64,000 nt of DNA from Pseudomonadota bacterium (GCA_947449495.1 CANFSB010000001.1:86201-150200); one strand, 5' to 3'. Numbered from the stretch's first letter, positions 32,038 through 41,258 are shown. Numbers and translations: made by a program. Notes: generated by a model not told the origin, from the letters alone.

Positions 32038-32885
32038 CCTTAACGCTACCGCGACACGCGTCCTCGCGTGTCATGACGCCGGACGGGGTCGCGGTAGCGG
32101 TGCAGGATTGGGGGACGCCCGGTGAAGCCGGGCGTCTTTCAGATGTGCTGCTGTTGCATGGCTACTCGCAAAGCCACAAAGCCTGGGCCCTGCAAGTGGG
32201 CAGCCCTCTCGCGCGCCAACTTCGATTAGTCACTTACGACCTGCGTGGTCACGGTGACTCCGACAAACCTCGCGGCGCGCGCTACTACCAAGAACCCAAA
32301 CGCTGGGCAGATGAAGTCCATGCCGTCATCACTGCGCTGGGTCTGCACCGGCCCGTGCTGGTGGCGTGGTCCTATGCAGGGCGCATCGCTCTCGATTACC
32401 TCAGCGAGTACGGTGATGGCGCTATCGGCGGCTTGCTGATGGTCAATGCCACCTCACGCGCCACACCCGACCTGTTGGGGCCTGCAGCGGCCTTACTGGC
32501 CGAGATGGGCAATCAGGATCCGCTCATCAACGAAGCTGCGACGCGGCAGATGCTGGCCAGTTGCGTCGCGCACCCGCTGCCTGCTGAGCAGGCGCAGTTC
32601 ATGCTCGACTACAACCTGCAGGTGCCAGCGTGGGTGCGAGCGAACATGCGTCGGCCCGGGCTGGATTACGGCAGCACCCTGCGCTCACTGAAGGTGCCCG
32701 TGCTGGTGGTGCATGGTGAGCAGGACCAGATCAACCTGCCGGCCATGGCGCAGTACACCGCCAGCCAAGCGCCGACGGCGCAATTACGGATGTATGAGAA
32801 CGCTGGGCATATGGCGTTCTGGGAGCAACCAGAACGCTTTAACGCAGACCTGGCCGACTTCACGATCCGGTGTGCCGGTGCGTAA
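32034..32885 (+). CDS. Alpha/beta hydrolase
   Basis: GTG start overlapping the upstream stop; VLLLHGYSQSHKAWALQ...LVTYDLRGHGDSDKP...LVAWSYAGRIALDYL...VVHGEQDQI...NAGHMAFWEQPERFN. Confidence 0.9.
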   Translation: MTLTLPRHASSRVMTPDGVAVAVQDWGTPGEAGRLSDVLLLHGYSQSHKAWALQVGSPLARQLRLVTYDLRGHGDSDKPRGARYYQEPKRWADEVHAVITALGLHRPVLVAWSYAGRIALDYLSEYGDGAIGGLLMVNATSRATPDLLGPAAALLAEMGNQDPLINEAATRQMLASCVAHPLPAEQAQFMLDYNLQVPAWVRANMRRPGLDYGSTLRSLKVPVLVVHGEQDQINLPAMAQYTASQAPTAQLRMYENAGHMAFWEQPERFNADLADFTIRCAGA

Positions 32886-32910
32886 AGTCGGCTGATCTGT
32901 CAAGCCGCTA

Positions 32911-34053
32911 TCAGGGCCAGAACTTCTTGCTGGCCAGTGCGGCACCTTCGGCCAGCACCGCCATCTTGGCCCACACCACGTCGGGGTCCACGCCACCGGA
33001 ACCGACGTGGATGCTGAAGCCGCAGTCCACACCGGCCATGACATTGTCACGGCCCACCAGGTGGGCATAGCGACCGATGCGCTGTGCCACCAGCTCCGGA
33101 TGCTCGATGTAATTGGACTGGCATTCGATGACGCCGGGGATCAGCACCTTGCCCTCGGGCAACTTGACCGACTCGAACATCGCCCACTCGTGCGCATGGC
33201 GCGGGTTGGCAGCCTCAAACTGGATGGCATGCGGCTTGGCCTTCCAAAGGCGCGAGACGATATCGCTGAACGGCACGTCGAAGTGATGCGGGCCGGGATA
33301 GTTGCCCCAGCACAAATGCATGCGCACCTTCTCTGCGGGGATATTGACCAGCGCGCGGTTCATCGCCTCGATGTGCAGCTCCATCGCCGCCAGGAACTCA
33401 TTCAGACCCAGCTTGGCAAACTGCGTGTGACGACCCATGGCAAGGTCCGGGCAGTCGATCTGCAGCATCATGCCGGCGTTGACGATGGCCTCGTACTCAT
33501 GCCGCAGCGCCTCGGCCACCGCAAAGACATAGTCCTGATGGCTGGGGTAGTAGTCATTGCGGAAGAAGAACGTGGTGACACCCGGCGAGGCTGAGCTGAG
33601 GAACGTGCCGGTGGGCTTGTTATTGGCAATCGCCAATTTCAGACGCTCGGCATCACGCGTGGGTGCCTCAACATCGCGCATGCTAACCGGGCCGTTGCAG
33701 GCGGGGGTTTTACGGTGCTTGCGACCCGGATCTGCAAACACCCGCGACTTGGTGTTGGGAAAATCTTCGATGTCCTGAAACAGGAAGCTGTTGCCGGTGC
33801 CGCCGAAACCGTTGAGACGGTCCTTTACGTAGGTGGCATAGCTGGGCTTGGACATCTCACCGTCGTTGATGATGTCGACGCCAGCCTTGATCTGACAGGC
33901 GGCAACATGCGCCACCTCTTCGACGATCTTGTCCTCCATCGCCTGTGCGTCGAGCGGGATACCATCCTCACGCGCGAACATGTAGTGCATCAGGTCTTCG
34001 CGGCGCGGCAGGCTGCCCACGTGCGTGGTCAGGAAACGCTTGTGTGAACTCAT
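32911..34053 (-). CDS. Cobalamin-independent methionine synthase (MetE core)-like protein, second copy
   Basis: MSSHKRFLTTHVGSLPRREDLMHYMFARE...RMHLCWGNYPGPHHF...IQFEAANPR...VDCGFSIHVGSGGVD; start at 34053. Confidence 0.88.
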   Translation of the reverse strand: MSSHKRFLTTHVGSLPRREDLMHYMFAREDGIPLDAQAMEDKIVEEVAHVAACQIKAGVDIINDGEMSKPSYATYVKDRLNGFGGTGNSFLFQDIEDFPNTKSRVFADPGRKHRKTPACNGPVSMRDVEAPTRDAERLKLAIANNKPTGTFLSSASPGVTTFFFRNDYYPSHQDYVFAVAEALRHEYEAIVNAGMMLQIDCPDLAMGRHTQFAKLGLNEFLAAMELHIEAMNRALVNIPAEKVRMHLCWGNYPGPHHFDVPFSDIVSRLWKAKPHAIQFEAANPRHAHEWAMFESVKLPEGKVLIPGVIECQSNYIEHPELVAQRIGRYAHLVGRDNVMAGVDCGFSIHVGSGGVDPDVVWAKMAVLAEGAALASKKFWP

Positions 34054-34140
34054 GGAAATTTTCCTGGTTGTTCTTTTGGGTCGACAGTGGCCGGATGATA
34101 AACGTAATCGGGCGCACTGGGCACCGGCCAACAACTGCCA

Positions 34141-34190
34141 CAAAAGAAAACGGCCGGTGACGCATCCAAGCGATGCACCACCGGCCGTTT
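34141..34190 (-). terminator. Rho-independent terminator for the 34227-35183 gene
   Basis: Reverse strand AAACGGCCGGTG...GCATC...GATGC...CACCGGCCGTTTTCTTTT. Confidence 0.8.
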
Positions 34191-34226
34191 GCCCATCCCC
34201 AGGAGAGGGAATATCGCTCGTTTAAA

Positions 34227-35183
34227 TCACGATCCGTCGATGCAACCAGGAGCTCCGGCCAAGGTCTTGTAGCCCTTCTTCAGCGCATAGGCGCTGTTGG
34301 ACCATTCGGTCTGCAGCTTCCATTTGGTGGCATTAGAGAAGGATACAGAAGTGTGAGCAAAGGCCCAGGCGCACTTATCCGCATTTTCGGCGCCCGTGCT
34401 GTCGTACCACGCGTTGAGCTGTGGGTCAGTCACGACCTCTTGCACCTCGTGCGCCGTCACATTGGCCAGGGCGGCAAGACCCTGCGAGTGACCGGTCGTG
34501 GCGTCCTGTGCAGAGCACGAGGCATCACCGTCCAGGTTCCACAGAAACGTCATCTGAACTGGCACACCACTACAGCTAAAGGCTGTGTGATAACCGCAAT
34601 AACCCGCAGAGCTGGGCCGCGGCATATCGGTAAAGACCGCGACAACCTGATTGCCGCTGGTATCTACAGCGTACGAGCTGCTACGCAGATCATTGCAGGC
34701 TACAGTCGCGACCTGCATCACATTGCGCCCATCTACAGTGACCGAAGCGGCTGAAGGCGATGAGTGACCCTGATATTTGACGACCGCACCGACCTTGCCA
34801 TTGGAACCGTTGTACTCGGCTGCCGTCTTTACATAGGGCGAGTTGGAATAGCCCGCAAGGAAGCTGTCGAGCCCCTTGATCTTGTCGCCGGCAAACGCCG
34901 TGGTTGCCCATTTGGGTCCTGCCAACACGACTCTGACGCTGGTGGAAGTGAGCACCTTGCCACCGTAAAAGGCCAGCGGCGGCGCAGTCGTAGTGGTGGC
35001 AGGCACTGTCGCCTTGTTGCTGGCGCTCAGTGGATTGAGTTCATTGCCCGTGGGCAGCACTGTCGACGGGCCGTGGCCAGCCAGAAAGACTGGTTTTAGG
35101 CTGCTGTAGTCGGCGCCGAAGGCAGCCAGCCAAGGTATCGATGTGGCAACTGCTGCAAAAACCATCCGCTTCGTGTTGTTCAT
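34227..35183 (-). CDS. Secreted protein resembling the EXORDIUM/phosphate-induced (Phi-1) family
   Basis: Signal peptide MNNTKRMVFAAVATSIPWLAAFGA; VTAHEVQEVVTDPQLNAWYDSTGAENADKCAWAF. Confidence 0.6.
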   Translation of the reverse strand: MNNTKRMVFAAVATSIPWLAAFGADYSSLKPVFLAGHGPSTVLPTGNELNPLSASNKATVPATTTTAPPLAFYGGKVLTSTSVRVVLAGPKWATTAFAGDKIKGLDSFLAGYSNSPYVKTAAEYNGSNGKVGAVVKYQGHSSPSAASVTVDGRNVMQVATVACNDLRSSSYAVDTSGNQVVAVFTDMPRPSSAGYCGYHTAFSCSGVPVQMTFLWNLDGDASCSAQDATTGHSQGLAALANVTAHEVQEVVTDPQLNAWYDSTGAENADKCAWAFAHTSVSFSNATKWKLQTEWSNSAYALKKGYKTLAGAPGCIDGS

Positions 35184-35379
35184 GTACGCATCACCCAGTC
35201 GTGAGGATCCCAAACGGGAGTCGATGGGGGGACGCTACGGATCGCAGGCTGGATACCGGGGCCAATTAACCGTAACCAACCCGGCACGAGCAGAACTGTG
35301 AACTGCGTCACGCACTGTTTGGGGTTTGGACGGTGAAGTCGCTTATAGACACTGCGACATTCGGCGTACATCCACTTCC

Positions 35380-36048
35380 ATGCACTCACCCAAACAGAAC
35401 ACGCCGCACGCGCCAGCACTTAATTGGGTGTTGGCCCTGTTTGCACTGGCACTGCTGGCTGCCGGCTGGATGCTGCTGACGCCAGAGGCTCCAGTGGTCC
35501 CTTTGGCGGTGCTGCCAACATCAGCTGCTTCGGGCCCGGGCCTGCATATCCGGCCTTCGGAAACGCTGACTGCTGAACCCACTCGGTCCGACCTTGAGCA
35601 AGCGCAGCCCGCTGCAGTGATGCCGGAACAAGTGTATGACCCAGCGCTAAGGATGGCCGGTTTTACTGGCGTGGCGCTATCCGCCGCACCCGGCAAGGAA
35701 GCGCGAATTGTGGTCGAACCGACTGCGCTGTTGCTGGATCGTGGTTTGCAGCTGAACCATGCCGAGGCACGCATCGTCGGCATGAACATTGAGCCTGTGC
35801 CAGTGACCGTGACGCAGGCCTATGTCGGCGCGCCAGTGAGCTTGGATGTGATCACTGCAGTCAAACAACTAGGCGGTGGCAGCGTCGAACCCCTGGTGGG
35901 CGGCGTACCGTTGTTTCTGGAAGTCGTGGCAACCGATTCGGCGGGCACGCGCCACCTGACGCGCGTGGCCTTTGAGGTGACCACGCGGGACTTGGAAGCC
36001 GACGAGCGCCACTTGGGACTGGGCATACCGTCGCCCCAAACACGTTAG
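35380..36048 (+). CDS. Hypothetical membrane-anchored protein
   Basis: MHSPKQNTPHAPALNWVLALFALALLAAGWMLLTPEAP; single N-terminal TM. Confidence 0.6.
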   Translation: MHSPKQNTPHAPALNWVLALFALALLAAGWMLLTPEAPVVPLAVLPTSAASGPGLHIRPSETLTAEPTRSDLEQAQPAAVMPEQVYDPALRMAGFTGVALSAAPGKEARIVVEPTALLLDRGLQLNHAEARIVGMNIEPVPVTVTQAYVGAPVSLDVITAVKQLGGGSVEPLVGGVPLFLEVVATDSAGTRHLTRVAFEVTTRDLEADERHLGLGIPSPQTR

Positions 36049-36788
36049 CGCGGCGACGGCCGATCTGGTCGCGCCACCAACACACAGCGTGCAGTCACGG
36101 TGCCTTCAGGGGTTTGCAGGCTGACTGCATCGCCATCCTTGTGACCTTGGCAAGCCTCAAAGCCCGCAGCATTGGGTCCACGCAGACCCTCCGGCCCACC
36201 AGGGCCGCCCGGGCCACCTCTGCCACCCCTGCCACCCTGCCCACCGCCACCGCCACCGCCACCGCCAGGGGGACCGCGACGCGGCTCTGCGCCACTGGCA
36301 TCAATGAAAGTCAGCGACTGCTGAAAGCGCAGCAGGTCGCCAGACCTTTGCAAGGCCAGAGCAGGTGGTGCCGTGCCAACCGATTCGATCAATCGACCCT
36401 CAACTACGAAGATGGCGGCCACTGAGCGCGCGCCTGTCGGCGAGCTGTAGCTGAACTCGCGGCCGAATTGCCGATCAATTCGCGCATCCACTGCCGAGTG
36501 CACCGACGCGCCGGAGGTCAGGCGCGCTTCGCTGCGGGCAATAGCGTCTTGGGCAGCGCCTTCGGTGACGGTGACGCGAAACTCAACGCCCTCTTTGACT
36601 GCGACGTAGACGGTGCTGGCGCCGCTGCGAGTCTCTGTGGTGGGTTTGACGGGAAACTGCGCAGCAAATCGCGACTGCGGAAAGCTGTAGGACTCCCACG
36701 ATGACGCCTCCTGGGCGTTCTGCGCGGCGGCAATGGCCACAACAGAGCCACTAGTCAGCAACAGGACAACCAGTCGATGCAGGTGCAT
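36045..36788 (-). CDS. Secreted hypothetical protein with Gly-rich collagen-like stretch
   Basis: Signal peptide; GGGGGGGGGQGGRGGRGGPGGPGGPEGLRGPN. Confidence 0.65.
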   Translation of the reverse strand: MHLHRLVVLLLTSGSVVAIAAAQNAQEASSWESYSFPQSRFAAQFPVKPTTETRSGASTVYVAVKEGVEFRVTVTEGAAQDAIARSEARLTSGASVHSAVDARIDRQFGREFSYSSPTGARSVAAIFVVEGRLIESVGTAPPALALQRSGDLLRFQQSLTFIDASGAEPRRGPPGGGGGGGGGQGGRGGRGGPGGPGGPEGLRGPNAAGFEACQGHKDGDAVSLQTPEGTVTARCVLVARPDRPSPR

Positions 36789-36890
36789 GGCGCGATCTCC
36801 AAAATAGGAACGTCTGTGCTACAACGCACGAGGACACTATCGGCTGACAAGCCGGTAGGCATTAATCACAAATAATGGGGGCTTGATCCA

Positions 36891-37157
36891 ATGCGCATTC
36901 TTACTGCTCTTCTTTGCCTGTCGCTGACTGCTGCTGCCACATCCTTCGCGCAGGCACCGCCTGCCCCTTCACCAGAGATGATGGCGGCTCGCGAAAAGAT
37001 GACCAAATCCTGCCAGGCCGACATGAAGAGCCTGTGTGGTGGCAAGGACGGTCGCGAAGCCATGATGTGCTTGCGCTCGGCTCCGCAAGACAAGCTCAGC
37101 ACCAGCTGCAAGGGTGCGATGGATGACATGGCCAAGTTCATGCGCCCGCGCCAGTAA
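36891..37157 (+). CDS. Small secreted cysteine-rich-repeat-type protein
   Basis: MRILTALLCLSLTAAATSFAQA signal; MTKSCQADMKSLCGGKDGREAMMCLRSAPQDKLSTSCKGAMDDM. Confidence 0.7.
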   Translation: MRILTALLCLSLTAAATSFAQAPPAPSPEMMAAREKMTKSCQADMKSLCGGKDGREAMMCLRSAPQDKLSTSCKGAMDDMAKFMRPRQ

Positions 37158-37167
37158 ACACAGCGCG

Positions 37168-37193
37168 CCGGCCCTGGGTTCTCTCAGGGCCGG
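37168..37193. terminator. Hairpin between convergent genes, possibly a bidirectional terminator
   Basis: CCGGCCCTG-GGTTCTCT-CAGGGCCGG. Confidence 0.5.
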
Positions 37194-38683
37194 TCAGCAA
37201 TCCACTGGGCGAAGACGACGCGCGTCATGAAGTCGACCCAGTCGCCGCCACGTAATGACCACAGCGAAGAATTGCGGGGCTCTTCAAGCACATCTAGATA
37301 ATTGCCATCGTGGCGAATCTCAAAGTGTAGATGCGGTCCGGTGGCGCGCCCCGTGCTACCCACCACACCCAACTGTTCGTCGCGACCCAGCATGCTGCCT
37401 TGCTGCAACCCCTCGGCGAAGCGATCCAGATGACCGTAGTAACTGGTAAAGCCGCCCAGATGTTCAACAATCACCAAATTGCCATAGGCAGCATGGCGAC
37501 CCGCGAACACCACCGTGCCGGCAGCCACGCAATGCACTGGTGTACCGCGCGACGCGGCGTAATCAACACCAGTGTGAGCTCTTGATCGGATGATGCGCGG
37601 CGCAGCTTTGACAGCCCGACCGCCCTTGGAGGATGCGCGGCCTTTTACCGTTTTAGACTTGGCCTCGCTCACACCGCGCGAAATACGTGTGTAAGCCACC
37701 GGACTGATCCAGAACTCGCGCTGCAGGCCGCGACCATCGCGACCCGAGAACCAACCTGCTGGCATGTCCTGACGTTCAAGGAACACAGCACGTTCGAGCA
37801 GTTGTTCGCGCTCGGCATCAAGCAATGACACAGACAGCAACTGCACAATGCGCTCGTTGTCGTCTACGCGTACTGCGACGCGCAGCAATTGCAACGCATC
37901 CGGCACCGACACACCGACACGCAACTGCGGCAGCAGTGTCTCGATTTCGCTGGCCTGACCCGCAGTGAAGGCAAACAAGCCCTCGACGGGCGGATCTTCC
38001 AACAACTGCGGATCGATATCGATGATGCGTACATGCGAAGCATCGGCCAGTGTCGGGCCGTTGTGAGGCACGACTTCCATCACATCATCGAGTGCGGGCG
38101 CAACCGTTTCGACTAAGGGCGCATCCGGCATATCGCCCGGCGAGTCAGGCCGCACCATCGCAAATACAGACACGGCCCCGTTGGCATTGAGGGCATAGGC
38201 AAAATGCTGACAGGGGGACGCGGGCACTGCATCCACAGGACCCTCAGCCAGTGCAGCACCGGCGGGCGGTGCCACGGCGACATCCACCGGCAGCTCGCCG
38301 ATATTCAAACCCATGCAACCCTGCCGCAGGGACACGACACGCTGGCTGCCTGACAAGGGCTGCTGCGCAGCCAGACTAGTGATCTGCCGCTTGTGGCCCA
38401 GGCTTGCCGGCAACGGCACCGTGGCGATACGCGGCTTGCTTGGCGCTTTGGCAGTGGCCTTCGTACTGCCTTTGGCAACCGCTTTGGATTTGGGGGCTGC
38501 TGGCGCTTTGACCTTGCTTTGGGTTTTAGCCTTGGACTTCGTTTTTGCTTTGGCTTTGGCTTCGGGCTGCACCGCGGGCGTCTGGGTGGCAGCCTGTGCA
38601 ACAGGCACGGCCAAGCCTGCCCCCAGCACCACGCCGGACAGCACCACTAGCAACACACGCAAAAGAGGCGGTTTGGGCATCAA
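37184..38683 (-). CDS. M23 family metallopeptidase (murein endopeptidase-like)
   Basis: RSRAHTGVDYAASRGTPVHCVAAGTVVFAGRHAAYGNLVIVEHLGGFTSYYGHLDRF...GRATGPHLHFEI. Confidence 0.93.
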   Translation of the reverse strand: MMPKPPLLRVLLVVLSGVVLGAGLAVPVAQAATQTPAVQPEAKAKAKTKSKAKTQSKVKAPAAPKSKAVAKGSTKATAKAPSKPRIATVPLPASLGHKRQITSLAAQQPLSGSQRVVSLRQGCMGLNIGELPVDVAVAPPAGAALAEGPVDAVPASPCQHFAYALNANGAVSVFAMVRPDSPGDMPDAPLVETVAPALDDVMEVVPHNGPTLADASHVRIIDIDPQLLEDPPVEGLFAFTAGQASEIETLLPQLRVGVSVPDALQLLRVAVRVDDNERIVQLLSVSLLDAEREQLLERAVFLERQDMPAGWFSGRDGRGLQREFWISPVAYTRISRGVSEAKSKTVKGRASSKGGRAVKAAPRIIRSRAHTGVDYAASRGTPVHCVAAGTVVFAGRHAAYGNLVIVEHLGGFTSYYGHLDRFAEGLQQGSMLGRDEQLGVVGSTGRATGPHLHFEIRHDGNYLDVLEEPRNSSLWSLRGGDWVDFMTRVVFAQWIADRP

Positions 38684-38777
38684 AAAGAGTCTGGGTCAGA
38701 GGCAACCGTATTGGCTGAGGCCCATTGTGCCTCAGCCGCCCTGAACCTTGCCCGAACGAGTAAACAGCGACGCAACA

Positions 38778-38805
38778 AACCGCCGGGCCGCAAAGCCCGG
38801 CGGTT
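38778..38805 (-). terminator. Hairpin downstream of the TonB-dependent receptor
   Basis: AACCGCCGGGC-CGCAAA-GCCCGGCGGTT. Confidence 0.6.
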
Positions 38806-38815
38806 GTTATTCAGC

Positions 38816-41185
38816 TCAGAACTTGCGCTTGACGGTCAGCGCCCATTCACGCGGACGGCCCGGCTGGCCGTCAGTCACACCCGTGCTGGTGAACTGATCA
38901 AAGCGCGTCAGGAAGTAGTACTTGTCACCCAGGTTGGTGATTTCGACAGCACTTTCCCAATCGCCCTTCGGACTGCGCCAAGTCACACGCGCATTGGACA
39001 GGTTGTACGCCTCAATTAGGTTGGTGGTCGCATTGAAGCCACTGGTGAACAACTCACCCTGATGGCTCAAGTCCAAACGCGGCACCAGCGTGCCGTGATC
39101 ACCCAAGGAGATTTCGTACTGGATGCCAGCACTCCACTTGCTCTTGGGCACATAGGCCGGACGCATACCGAACTGCGGACCGCGCAGGTTGGTAGCACCG
39201 CCTGCAAAGTCGTTGAAGCGCTTGTACTGGAAGTCCAGCTGGCTGTACGACGCATCGATCGACAGGCCGTCCATCGGACGCAGAACCGTCTCGATTTCCA
39301 CACCCTTGATCTCTGCGTCACCGGCATTAGCGATCACCGCGCAAGGCGATACCGGAGCGTACTGCGCCGGGCAGGTCGACAGGCTCAGCTGCAGATCGGT
39401 GTAGTCGCTCTTGAAGACCGATGCGTTGACGCGCAGCAGCTTCTGGAACAGATCGGCCTTCACACCGAACTCATAGGACTTGAGTGTTTCTGGATTGAAG
39501 GGCACAGCCTGCGCAGGCGAGAACGGACGCGGCGACACACCGCCACCCTTGAAGCCTGTGGCGTACTGCACATACGTCATGATGCCCGGCGTCAATTGGT
39601 ACTGAGCGTTAAGACGGTAATCCATCTTGCTGCCGTCGTAGTTACTGGTCACGCCGTCCAAGCCACCCAGTGACGGATGCAATGCACCAGCATAAGTCCG
39701 ACGCGAGAACGTGTAGTCCTTGTGCTCCTGCGTATTGCGCAGACCACCGGTCACGGTGAGTTCGTCGGTAGCCTTGATCGACACATGACCAAAGACGGCC
39801 TTGGTGTTGGCATTGACCGGGTCGTTGCCGACAAACTGCGTCAGGCTGGCAGCCGAATAACGCAGATCTTGTGTAGTGGCATAGACCGACTTCTGACGCA
39901 TGTAGAAGCCACCGACGGTGTACTCCACGCGATCATTGTTAAAAGCAGCACCGTTGAGGCGCAGTTCTTCACTGAACGAATGGAACGTCAGGTTGCCAAA
40001 GCCCAGCGAGTTGGCCAGCGGCGACAGATCGTTGTCGTTGGCAAAGTAGCTGTCGTATTCGCGTACTGCGCTGACAGACTTGACCGACATTTTGTCAGTG
40101 AGCTTCCAGTCGACCGTGCCCGCAGCGCCCCAACCCTTGAAGGTCACGCCGATCACCGGACGTGTCTCGAGCATCGGCGTACCGGCACCATTGGGTGCCT
40201 TAAAAGTACCGGCTGGGTTGTAGTAGCTGGCGTAGTTGTAATACGCGCCGGCAGGCGGCACGAACACGGACTGCGACAGCGCCAGACCAGCAACCGGCTG
40301 CACATTGGCATTGACCGTGGTCGAGCCCTGCACCAGCACTGAACCCGCAGGCGTACGGCTGTCATTGGTGTAGTCGGCCGATGCGCCGAATTCCAGCGTG
40401 TCGGTCGCCTGGAAGCGGATCTGCGCACGCAGCGCGGTGTAGTCCACATCACCGTTGGTGCCGACGACACAATTGGTTGACGAGTTGGCCAGGATCGGCA
40501 CGCCACTGGTGGGGAAGCTGCAGCCGAAGTCACGGCGCTCGATGTAGCCGCCCTGACGCTTGCTGACACCCGAGATACGCACGAAGGTGCGATCGCCAAC
40601 TTGGAAGTCGCCACTGGCACGCAGGTCAGTGCGATTGCGGCTGCCGTAGGTACCGGCGATGTAACCGCCCTCGCCTTCAGGCTTCTTGGAATACAGCTTG
40701 ACGGCACCACCGATGGAGTTCTTGCCGGCCAGCGTGCCCTGCGGGCCACGCAGGATCTCAACGCGATCCAGATCCAGCAGATCCATGACCGAACCGGTCA
40801 GCGTGGCGAAGTACACATCGTCGACATAGATGCCAACGCCTGGCTCCAGCGCCGGGTTGAAGTCGAACTGACCGACACCACGGATCGAGGCACCCATCGC
40901 CGGACCATAGGCAGCGCCTTGGGGCTTGAGGGTGACGTTAGGAGCCTGGTTAGTGATTTCGCTTAGGTTGGTCTGGTTGCGCGACTGCAGCAGGTCGCCA
41001 GAGATGGCAGTGATCGACAGCGGCGTGGTCTGCACGCTCTGCGCGCGGAACTGCGCCGTCACCGTGACTTCTTCGAGCACGTCGGCTGCAGGCGTTGCCG
41101 CCAGCGCCATACCGCTCACACTCAAGCCCAGCGCCAGCCGCACGGCCAGCGATACACCTGAACCCAAACGTTCTCTAACAGACAT
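38816..41185 (-). CDS. TonB-dependent receptor
   Basis: LEEVTVTAQFRAQSVQTTPLSITAISGDLLQSRNQTNLSEITNQAPNVTLKPQGA... plug and barrel, C-terminal aromatic VKRKF. Confidence 0.95.
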   Translation of the reverse strand: MSVRERLGSGVSLAVRLALGLSVSGMALAATPAADVLEEVTVTAQFRAQSVQTTPLSITAISGDLLQSRNQTNLSEITNQAPNVTLKPQGAAYGPAMGASIRGVGQFDFNPALEPGVGIYVDDVYFATLTGSVMDLLDLDRVEILRGPQGTLAGKNSIGGAVKLYSKKPEGEGGYIAGTYGSRNRTDLRASGDFQVGDRTFVRISGVSKRQGGYIERRDFGCSFPTSGVPILANSSTNCVVGTNGDVDYTALRAQIRFQATDTLEFGASADYTNDSRTPAGSVLVQGSTTVNANVQPVAGLALSQSVFVPPAGAYYNYASYYNPAGTFKAPNGAGTPMLETRPVIGVTFKGWGAAGTVDWKLTDKMSVKSVSAVREYDSYFANDNDLSPLANSLGFGNLTFHSFSEELRLNGAAFNNDRVEYTVGGFYMRQKSVYATTQDLRYSAASLTQFVGNDPVNANTKAVFGHVSIKATDELTVTGGLRNTQEHKDYTFSRRTYAGALHPSLGGLDGVTSNYDGSKMDYRLNAQYQLTPGIMTYVQYATGFKGGGVSPRPFSPAQAVPFNPETLKSYEFGVKADLFQKLLRVNASVFKSDYTDLQLSLSTCPAQYAPVSPCAVIANAGDAEIKGVEIETVLRPMDGLSIDASYSQLDFQYKRFNDFAGGATNLRGPQFGMRPAYVPKSKWSAGIQYEISLGDHGTLVPRLDLSHQGELFTSGFNATTNLIEAYNLSNARVTWRSPKGDWESAVEITNLGDKYYFLTRFDQFTSTGVTDGQPGRPREWALTVKRKF

Positions 41186-41258
41186 CAGTCATCCCCTTGC
41201 GCCGCAATGGCAGCGCTCTTGTTGATCGATCAATTATGCAACATTTCACGCCGCGAGT

